From positions 1 to 33,157 of the forward strand of contig NZ_JADEXU010000085.1 in assembly GCF_015206895.1 (NCBI RefSeq): a stretch of DNA of 33,157 bases, read 5' to 3'. Below, in pieces: positions 15,243 through 21,934 of this stretch. This DNA comes from Nostoc sp. LEGE 12450 (lineage in GTDB: Bacteria > Cyanobacteriota > Cyanobacteriia > Cyanobacteriales > Nostocaceae). The translations under genes were made by a program, and so were the position numbers. A model generated the notes under the pieces. That model was not told where the DNA came from, did not search any database, and saw only the letters and a list, made by a program, of their open reading frames with translations. Each line of letters opens with the position of its first letter. Position 1 is the first letter of the stretch.

Positions 15243-17447
15243 TTAGACGCTGTTTTGTTTGATGATATCGCGGTATAAGTTAGCGGCTGGGGTTGGTTGG
15301 CGTTTGAGTTCTGGATCTGTATCCAGGTCAATGTGATATAGCCCAAAATCGCTATCTGGGCCAAATTTCAGACCCCACTCACGGTTGGAGGTGATGCACC
15401 AGGAGACGTAACCGATGACGTTTATCCCGTCTTGACGAGCGCGTTGCACTTGTTCGAGATGCTGGCGAATGTAGTCTTCACGCTTGACGACTTTATCGGC
15501 TACTTCTACACAGCCATTCTCAATAATCATAATCTCTTTATCGGGGAATAACTGGGCGTGGAATTTGAGCATATCGTAGAGAACACCAGACCAAACTGGC
15601 GCATTACTAAAACGTCCAAAAGCAGCATCCATTAATTGTTGAATGCGGTTGAGTCGGAGATTGCTAATCCCCCAGTAATAGTCAAAACCAACAAAATCTT
15701 GTTGACCTACACATTCTTGAGGACAGAGGAATGTGGGTAATTTCCCAGCCATACCTAAGTGCCACCAGTTACTTGTCAGTGATGTGGAAAGTACGCTGAA
15801 AATCTTGAAAATTGGGTCAAAGATGCGGGTGAGCGATCGCAGTATGGGTAAGCGTTCTTGGGTGGAAACGGCGACAAATTTCACTTTGCTGGGATCGCCA
15901 AAGATTTGCTTGGCGATTAAACGCGCTAAATCAATCTCTAAGCCGCTAAATTCTCCGGTTTTGGGGTCGCGGTAGCCAAACCCAGGTACGTTTTCTTTGA
16001 CTGCGACAACTAAATAACCACGGTCTTGAATGCGTCGCAGTGGTGTACCGGGTTGAGGCTGTCCGATAGTTGGACTAGAAGATCCGCCTGTGGTGATGTC
16101 AGCTAGGGTTGAACGTCTACCGATTTTCGGTACAGGTGGGACGGGTTGATTGGGGAAGTAATGACTATAGCTAGCTTGCCAAGCACCAGATTCTTTAAAC
16201 TGTCGCACTACTGTATCTACAATATTCAAGAGGGCGCGATCGCCTTTAACTACAGCTGCGCCATAGTTCTCTGCTGTCAGCCCTTCACCATTTTTACCCA
16301 CCAGTCGATATTGCCCTGGTTGTTGTCTCATCAGACCCAAGAGAATTGTGTCATCTGCAAGAATGGCACTCACTTGCTCATAATCCAAGGCTTGCAAGGC
16401 ATCAGCGTAATCTTCTACTACTTTGACTTCAACTCTGGGTAACAGGTATTCTATGGTAGATTCTGCCGTCGCACTTTTGACAACTGCTACTGTTTTCTGA
16501 GCCAGATTTTCTGGTTGCTGAATGGGACTGCTGGCTTTGACTAAGAGAAATTGCCCCGCCTGATAATAAGTTTCCGAAAACGCTACTTGCTGTTGTCGCT
16601 CGGCGGTAATAGTCAAATTAGCAATGACAACATCAACTTTTCCTTTTTCCAACAAACTGCGCTCAGTAAAACGTTTACCCTGAGAAATCATATCTTCGGG
16701 ACGACGCAGATTAGTGACATTGCGATCCACCAATTTCTGCAACCATAGAGGCAGACCCAATAACATGGGGTTTGCTCCCACTTGAGCATCTGGGTTGTAC
16801 TCTTTGAGGATATTTCTGGCGCGTGTATGCGAGACAAACAAATTCCGCATGAGTTTCTGTACGGCGGTCATTTGATCGGCAATAGTTGCACCGCGCTCTA
16901 AACCTGGGGGCATAAAATAGGCTCTTTCCCACCAAGGTTTGATGTAACCGTAAATTAATTGACTAGGTTCGTTAAAGCTAATCCAATAACGTGCCAAATG
17001 ACCCAAACGCTTGGCGACTTCTGTGGCGTAGTTAGCAAAAATAGCTGGAAATTCTGGCGCAGTTAAACCCCCCCGTGCTTCTACATGGATGGGATGGGTG
17101 AAGTGATGCAGAGTTACAATTGGTTCTAAACCATGCGATCTGATAGTTTCAATTACTTGGCGATAATGTTCAAAAGCTTCTTCACTGAACTTACCGGGTT
17201 CAGGTTCTACCCGTGACCAAGCGATCGAAAACCGGAAAGACTTGCAACCAAGGGACTGAGCTAAGGCGATATCTTCAGCGTAGCGATGCCAAAAGTCAGT
17301 GGCTCGACCCCTGACCGTAATCCCGCGACGACGTTCCCATACATCCCGAATATCTTCAAACTGGGAATCGTAAGCTTCACACTGATGGTCAGCAGTTGCA
17401 ACACCGAATAAGAATGATGAGGGTAAAGGCGTAAGGCGATCGCTCAT
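15243..17447 (-). CDS. Family 1 glycoside hydrolase with an inserted, circularly permuted solute-binding (SBP_bac_3) domain
   Basis: 734 residues from ATG 17447, with CAGGAGAA seven bases upstream; an earlier ATG at 17489 is unsupported. GH1 N-part (1-263): SFLFGVATADHQCEAY, TLHHFTHP and the acid/base Glu160 in FNEPS. GH1 C-part (537-734): DFVGFDYYWG, the nucleophile Glu643 in IIENG, EWGLKFG and DFGLYHIDL. In between lies a family-3 solute-binding domain in swapped order. First comes its later part (from about 264, GKVDVVIANLTITAERQQQV, SETYYQAG), then a Gly/Ser/Pro-rich linker (about 436-468), then its earlier part (RGYLVVAVKENVPGFGYRDP, GLEIDLARLIAK, to about 536). Both catalytic glutamates are kept and no signal peptide is seen, so it may be a cytosolic beta-glycosidase controlled by a ligand. 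It is the last gene of a minus-strand run; copy B lies 45 bp upstream. Confidence 0.8.
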   Translation of the reverse strand: MSDRLTPLPSSFLFGVATADHQCEAYDSQFEDIRDVWERRRGITVRGRATDFWHRYAEDIALAQSLGCKSFRFSIAWSRVEPEPGKFSEEAFEHYRQVIETIRSHGLEPIVTLHHFTHPIHVEARGGLTAPEFPAIFANYATEVAKRLGHLARYWISFNEPSQLIYGYIKPWWERAYFMPPGLERGATIADQMTAVQKLMRNLFVSHTRARNILKEYNPDAQVGANPMLLGLPLWLQKLVDRNVTNLRRPEDMISQGKRFTERSLLEKGKVDVVIANLTITAERQQQVAFSETYYQAGQFLLVKASSPIQQPENLAQKTVAVVKSATAESTIEYLLPRVEVKVVEDYADALQALDYEQVSAILADDTILLGLMRQQPGQYRLVGKNGEGLTAENYGAAVVKGDRALLNIVDTVVRQFKESGAWQASYSHYFPNQPVPPVPKIGRRSTLADITTGGSSSPTIGQPQPGTPLRRIQDRGYLVVAVKENVPGFGYRDPKTGEFSGLEIDLARLIAKQIFGDPSKVKFVAVSTQERLPILRSLTRIFDPIFKIFSVLSTSLTSNWWHLGMAGKLPTFLCPQECVGQQDFVGFDYYWGISNLRLNRIQQLMDAAFGRFSNAPVWSGVLYDMLKFHAQLFPDKEIMIIENGCVEVADKVVKREDYIRQHLEQVQRARQDGINVIGYVSWCITSNREWGLKFGPDSDFGLYHIDLDTDPELKRQPTPAANLYRDIIKQNSV

Positions 17448-17491
17448 GTTAATTTCTCCTGAAAAGTTGTGAAAGAAGGCAGAAGGCAAGA

Positions 17492-17607
17492 CAATACTTT
17501 TCGGTTTTTGGGGTAAAGGGAAAAGGTTTGAATTTCCCTTTACCCATTACCCTTTAACCTTTCCCCAGACCAAAAGAGAGATTATTGGGTTTAATCGAAA
17601 AGTATTG
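17492..17607. mobile_element. CAATAC miniature inverted-repeat element, copy B (116 bp)
   Basis: The ends are CAATACTTTTCG and CGAAAAGTATTG, a perfect 12-bp inverted repeat. The core has GGGGTAAAGGGAAAAGG and a complementary CCTTTACCC-rich stretch. Flanking 10-mers are GAAGGCAAGA (17482-17491) and GAAGGCGGGA (17608-17617), eight of ten matching, though the local GAAGGC-rich sequence weakens this evidence. It sits 45 bp before the start codon of the GH1 gene and so forms part of its leader or promoter. Confidence 0.7.
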
Positions 17608-17755
17608 GAAGGCGGGAGGCAGATCGCTTTTAGCGTCTCCCTTTGGGAGAAGGCAAGAAGGATTCAAGAGAAAATTGCACAACTAAACATGAAAATGTAT
17701 TTTCCCTACACCCTTAAACCTTTATACTCCACTCAGCAGAGGTTAAATTTGGAAT

Positions 17756-19297
17756 TTACGGTTGGTAAGTTTCCCAAATATTGCCCCAGAAAAAACTACC
17801 AAACTCTGCCAATAATGTAGCTTTCTCTGTCAGTGACTTGGCGTTAGTGATTCGCCACCCGGAAACGCACTTGGCTACGTCACCCACATCTAGGGTTAAA
17901 ATTCCTGCACCGATAATGGGACTGTTGTTATCTGTACCTTGATGTAAATAAGTATAGATAGTTCTCATATCTTGCCACAAATCAAATCCCGGATCGTTAT
18001 GCAGTTCTTTCTTGCCTACTAAGTAGTAATCTTGATTACCATGTTCAAAAGCAAGTTCATAAGTAATGTATTTATATCCGGGATTATGGTCATGAGCAAA
18101 CAGGTTAAACACGCCACTTTTGAGGGGAATGTGTTCGCCAAAATTTGCAAAACTAATATTACCAGCAATACTAGCAGTGTAAGTGGTATCACCCAAAAAA
18201 CGTTTTAAGTCACAAATGTTAATTGTCAGTTGCAAGGAGAGTGAGGAATTATGCGCTTTGCCTTTTGCTGCACCCTGGATCGGGTCAGTCTCATTTAAAA
18301 CAAATCCACCCGCCATCCTTTCGCGGAAAGTTATTCCTGGCAAATTGTTGTGCATTCGGGTCACGTCTGGCTGGAAGGGCAATCCTGCTGGTGACATGGT
18401 TTGCAAATATTGTTTAGCATCGGCGTAACCCATATCAACCAAAGTTGCACCATCAATGTTTCCCAAGTAGTAATCAGGATCGAGAGGTAAAGGATAAGCG
18501 GGTTTGATGAGGTGGAGTTTGATCGGTTGGGTATGTCCGTAGACTGTCTCCCCTTGCAAAATTCTCTGGTTGATTTCATTGATGCGATCGCACTCTTCAA
18601 AAAATGCCCCGTTCGCACTCAGTTCCATCATGTGGACATATTGATTAAAAATTCCCGTTTGATATTCGCTACTATTGCCAATGCACCACAATACCCAAAG
18701 TTCATCTGCACCCCGGCGCACCGCTTCCATGAGATTAACATCTTTAATCCACACGGAATCCATGTAGAGATAATCACCTTTCTGTACAGGTGGCATAAAG
18801 ATGGGGAGAGAAATCCCTGCAACCAATAAATCTAAATCTAGGCGATCGTGGGGAATGACTTCATTCGTTTTGTGTGTAAAATTGCAAACATTAAATGTAC
18901 CTTGCATTCCCTCCGAGGCATTGATTTTGCTGATATCAATTCCCAAGTGGGGGAAAACGCGATCGATAATGCCGTCTGCATCTCCCATAGACAACAAATC
19001 CCAGGCTTTGAGGTATTTTTCTAGAGGGATAAAGGAGACAAAATCTTTAACATTCAAAGTCCGCCAGCGATCGCACATCTCAATCGGCGATAGTCCAGAT
19101 AGCAGCATTGCTAAATTCATCGTACCGCCGGAAGTACCATCCGCATGATTAAAACACAGTCCTGATTCGAGTAAGGCGCGGATAGCTCCAGCTTGGTAAG
19201 CTACACGCATTCCACCACCAGCTAAAATCAAGGAACGTTTATTCCCTGAGTATGTTGGTTCAGGAGTGCCGTAAGGTTTATGCGGTTGGTTGCTCAT
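17756..19297 (-). CDS. Patatin-like phospholipase with an extra C-terminal domain shared with the GMC oxidoreductase
   Basis: 513 residues. The patatin domain (about 20-300) has the oxyanion loop GGGMR (27-31) and the nucleophile elbow GTSGG with Ser56. The dyad aspartate is probably Asp180 in YMDSVW; most patatins have Asp-Gly there, so this site is unusual. It would hydrolyse acyl esters of lipids. From about 345 a second domain begins, with ITYELAFEHGNQDYYLVGKK, HNDPGFDLWQD, IIGAGILTL, RITNAKS and FGSFFWGNIWETY. The same order of motifs ends the GMC oxidoreductase at 21935. No signal peptide is seen. The start overlaps the stop of the upstream membrane-protein gene by 20 bp, so the two are translationally coupled. 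Confidence 0.85.
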   Translation of the reverse strand: MSNQPHKPYGTPEPTYSGNKRSLILAGGGMRVAYQAGAIRALLESGLCFNHADGTSGGTMNLAMLLSGLSPIEMCDRWRTLNVKDFVSFIPLEKYLKAWDLLSMGDADGIIDRVFPHLGIDISKINASEGMQGTFNVCNFTHKTNEVIPHDRLDLDLLVAGISLPIFMPPVQKGDYLYMDSVWIKDVNLMEAVRRGADELWVLWCIGNSSEYQTGIFNQYVHMMELSANGAFFEECDRINEINQRILQGETVYGHTQPIKLHLIKPAYPLPLDPDYYLGNIDGATLVDMGYADAKQYLQTMSPAGLPFQPDVTRMHNNLPGITFRERMAGGFVLNETDPIQGAAKGKAHNSSLSLQLTINICDLKRFLGDTTYTASIAGNISFANFGEHIPLKSGVFNLFAHDHNPGYKYITYELAFEHGNQDYYLVGKKELHNDPGFDLWQDMRTIYTYLHQGTDNNSPIIGAGILTLDVGDVAKCVSGWRITNAKSLTEKATLLAEFGSFFWGNIWETYQP

Positions 19298-19697
19298 AAG
19301 TGTAGCCTGGTGTAAAAGTACGCAAACGAAACAAGTACCAGAAAATCAATACTCCTGATAACAGGTCAAAACCAGCAATTAGCAGCGCGAATGGGGAAAA
19401 AATTAGCTTGATAACAGCCAAACAAACGGTTATTGAAGCACCAAATTTTTGTAATCCTGCCCAAATTAAGACAATAGGTTGGGGTTGTGGGCTGATTAAT
19501 GCTTGTAACAGTGCGCCGTTAAACAGCAGCATAAACATACCGATGATGGCAAAAAAATGCTGGCTAGTCGGCGTTACTTCTGCTGAGACAATGTAGAGTA
19601 CTAAACTAGGCAAAACCATTTGCAACAATCCACTCACAATAGTGAAAATGGCAATGCCAATTAATGATAAGTGGAGTATTTTACCGTTATTCATCAT
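19278..19697 (-). CDS. Four-helix membrane protein, unknown
   Basis: 139 residues with four hydrophobic helices at about 8-29, 47-67, 74-98 and 101-123. Short loops contain few charges (SPQPQP between helices 2 and 3). No family could be named. It lies eight bases after the acetoacetate-decarboxylase-like gene and overlaps the patatin start by 20 bp, so it belongs to the same transcript. It may anchor or feed the lipid-acting enzymes at the membrane; this is inference from position only. An internal ATG three bases in is an equally possible start. Confidence 0.7.
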   Translation of the reverse strand: MMNNGKILHLSLIGIAIFTIVSGLLQMVLPSLVLYIVSAEVTPTSQHFFAIIGMFMLLFNGALLQALISPQPQPIVLIWAGLQKFGASITVCLAVIKLIFSPFALLIAGFDLLSGVLIFWYLFRLRTFTPGYTYEQPTA

Positions 19698-19705
19698 ATT
19701 TTTGA

Positions 19706-20614
19706 TTAATTTTTAATTGGTATTACATACATCTCGGCTCGATCATCCTTGGGCAAAGCCTTTGGCGCTGGTAGCCATTCTTGACCCAAACCTAAATTAA
19801 CTACACTTTCTAAACCTTCTGGTTGTTGTGTGGGGGGGGTATCGTAGCCAAGAAACCAACTCTCCAAATGGTCATCTAGCATCCCTGTGATTTCCGGGAA
19901 AAAGCCTGTAAATATAGGTTCAGGGCTAATCTCTAGGTGTTTTAGTGATTGGATACGCGGATGATCGCCTATGGTAAGTTTGGCTGAACCCGGTTTGAAC
20001 AGCGAAAATCCCAATTTCCCTTGAAAGTAAATCACGGATTTCATCAACATTCCGCGAAATGCACAGTAGTTTGCTGCACCCATTTTCAGGGGAAACCAAG
20101 CTTTGGCTGGTTTGGCAACCTCAATTTTCATCACTAGTTGCCCATCTAAATCATATTGACTGCTGACGGTGCGATCGCCAATCACAAAGTCCAAGTTAGC
20201 TTGATGTTTGGGCATTCCCCAAATTCCTTTACCCCCTTTGACAGAAATTTCAGTACTGACAGGTAAATCAAGTACATACTGCCCAGTGCCGTACTGTTGC
20301 ATCAATAAACCAGGTAATAATGGCGGGGCTGGTTTTGCGCCATGAGTGCAGGCGATCGCAATACTAAATTCGATGTATTTACCAATGTCAGTAATCTGAT
20401 AATTAATCACCGTGATCACTAACAACCCCTGATTATTCCATAGTCGTAAAGGATGTACTTCTTTGGCTAGGATCAATTCTTTAGCGCGATCGGCGTTAAT
20501 CGTAAATACCGCCATCAATGCTGGTGTATGTTCAGAATTAACGGGTAATTGAAAGGGTATGCCATCAACTAAGGCATAAAGTCCTGTTTGTTGTTTTAAA
20601 CGTTGAGGTATCAT
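19706..20614 (-). CDS. Acetoacetate decarboxylase-like protein
   Basis: 302 residues. The stretch GKGIWGMPKHQANLDF corresponds to the active-site segment of acetoacetate decarboxylase (GxPK), with Lys136 as the Schiff-base lysine. In line with the fold are the preceding VSTEISVKGG and the later FTGFFPEITGM. True acetoacetate decarboxylases are about 245 residues and lack the N-terminal extension seen here (about 30-90, PALMAVFTINADRAKELI). Other members of the superfamily act as aldolase-dehydratases on oxo acids, so the exact reaction is open. The gene starts 72 bp after the alpha/beta hydrolase and ends eight bases before the membrane protein, so it is inside the cluster operon. Confidence 0.8.
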   Translation of the reverse strand: MIPQRLKQQTGLYALVDGIPFQLPVNSEHTPALMAVFTINADRAKELILAKEVHPLRLWNNQGLLVITVINYQITDIGKYIEFSIAIACTHGAKPAPPLLPGLLMQQYGTGQYVLDLPVSTEISVKGGKGIWGMPKHQANLDFVIGDRTVSSQYDLDGQLVMKIEVAKPAKAWFPLKMGAANYCAFRGMLMKSVIYFQGKLGFSLFKPGSAKLTIGDHPRIQSLKHLEISPEPIFTGFFPEITGMLDDHLESWFLGYDTPPTQQPEGLESVVNLGLGQEWLPAPKALPKDDRAEMYVIPIKN

Positions 20615-20686
20615 ATTTTTTCACACATAATTAAATTTATTAGTAGAGAGAGGTAACACAGGTATAGAGAATGAAATCTGCACTTT

Positions 20687-21736
20687 TCACAGAGTCTTTT
20701 CTAACTCTGCAAGCATTAACGGGAAGACATCTTGGGCTGCATTCTTACCCATAAATATGTCTAAATGACTGTAGTTATCCAGAACGTGTAAAGTATGGTA
20801 ATTAGGACGCAGAGAGTCAAAATATTTAAAAGTTTCTATCTGACTTTGTGGGAGAAAGCAACGGTTAAGTTGCCCAGCAAAAAATGCAATCCGGGCATCG
20901 GTTTTTGGTGGTTGGGCAATAAAATCTTTTGGTAAGTTGGGGAAGTTATCAACAGAAATTAGATGTCCACGATTGATGCACTGAGACATTTGTGCGAAAA
21001 AACTAAGCGGCACATAGGCGAATTCCTGCTTTAGCCATTCGTGGGTGGCTTCGTTGAGGTTGGCGTGTTCCCACAATGCCGGGAAGCCAGTCCCATAAGT
21101 AAAGCTAACTTGTTTGCAGACTGAATTATTACATTCGTGATGCGTAAGACCCACAAACAGAGAGATGAGTTTTGCAGCTAAACTTGGTGAATCTATTTGC
21201 CATTGTGGGTTTAAATGATCGGTGAGGAAATTGACGGCTGGTACTGCAAAATTAATTTTGAAAGATGACCATGAGGGTACAATTGGATGCAGTGAAACCG
21301 CATTGCTGATAATAGTTTTGACTTGTGGGACTAAGCCAGCCACCACAGACATCATGAAACTAGTAGATCCCTGACAATGGATGATAGCTTTGATTTCTTC
21401 ATAACCCGTCTCTTCGACAATTGTTTTCACCGCTTCTGGATGGTCATTCACTGCGGCTCGGTCAAGTGTCCAATGATTATGATTCAGGTCAATACTGGCA
21501 CGCCAGTTTTCTAACCATACGTCATAACCATGAGCAACTAAGTAATCAACTATATTAGTATCCACAGGAGCGCGAAAGATATTGGCTCTGACTCCTGCAC
21601 CATGCGCTAGTAATACAGGCGATTTAGAAGGAGGCTTTTCACCTCTAACGTTAATTAAGTTGCATTCAAAGCCATCTTTGCTAGTAAAAGGTACTATTCT
21701 TTCTTGTAAAGATTGAGTATATGCTGTGGTGTTCAT
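20687..21736 (-). CDS. Alpha/beta-fold hydrolase of the type linked to cholesterol-oxidase-like GMC enzymes
   Basis: 349 residues. LLAHGAGVRANIF holds the oxyanion HG; YDVWLENWRASIDL follows; the nucleophile elbow is HCQGSTSF with Ser124; NYSHLDIFMG carries the catalytic His324. The YDVWLxNxRxS and HCxGSxxF signatures are those of hydrolases that, in some bacteria, are fused to the C-terminus of cholesterol-oxidase-type GMC proteins (recalled family knowledge). Here the GMC gene is the next one upstream, so the pair probably acts in sequence on one hydrophobic substrate. No signal peptide is seen. A CAATAC element (copy C) fills most of the 198-bp gap to the GMC gene. Confidence 0.85.
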   Translation of the reverse strand: MNTTAYTQSLQERIVPFTSKDGFECNLINVRGEKPPSKSPVLLAHGAGVRANIFRAPVDTNIVDYLVAHGYDVWLENWRASIDLNHNHWTLDRAAVNDHPEAVKTIVEETGYEEIKAIIHCQGSTSFMMSVVAGLVPQVKTIISNAVSLHPIVPSWSSFKINFAVPAVNFLTDHLNPQWQIDSPSLAAKLISLFVGLTHHECNNSVCKQVSFTYGTGFPALWEHANLNEATHEWLKQEFAYVPLSFFAQMSQCINRGHLISVDNFPNLPKDFIAQPPKTDARIAFFAGQLNRCFLPQSQIETFKYFDSLRPNYHTLHVLDNYSHLDIFMGKNAAQDVFPLMLAELEKTL

Positions 21737-21801
21737 TTTGATAGATTTGTTAATAGATTAGAGCATTGGGAATTACCTCCTTCCCTCTGCCTCATACCTC
21801 T

Positions 21802-21912
21802 CAATACGGTTCGGATAAGCATTTTTCACTTTCCTTGTGGTCTGGTTAAAGGGGAAAGGATGTATTCAAAACCTTTTCCCTTTCCCCTTTCCCCTTTAAC
21901 CGAACCGTATTG
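21802..21912. mobile_element. CAATAC miniature inverted-repeat element, copy C (111 bp)
   Basis: The ends are CAATACGGTTCGG and CCGAACCGTATTG, a perfect 13-bp inverted repeat. The core has GGTTAAAGGGGAAAGG followed by CCTTTTCCCTTTCCCC. The flanks are TCATACCTCT (21792-21801) and TCATAGCTCC (21913-21922), eight of ten matching. It lies inside a gene cluster, between the GMC oxidoreductase and the hydrolase, where a hairpin could lower read-through to the four downstream genes. Confidence 0.75.
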
Positions 21913-21934
21913 TCATAGCTCCCGCCTCCTAAAG

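Noticed and set aside
15243..17489. Two ordinary genes (a glucosidase and an ABC-transporter binding protein) merged by misassembly
   Set aside because: The frame is open across both joints with no stop or shift, both GH1 halves and both binding-domain halves are complementary, and no signal peptide or start remains in the linker. Misassembly stays possible and is listed as a test.
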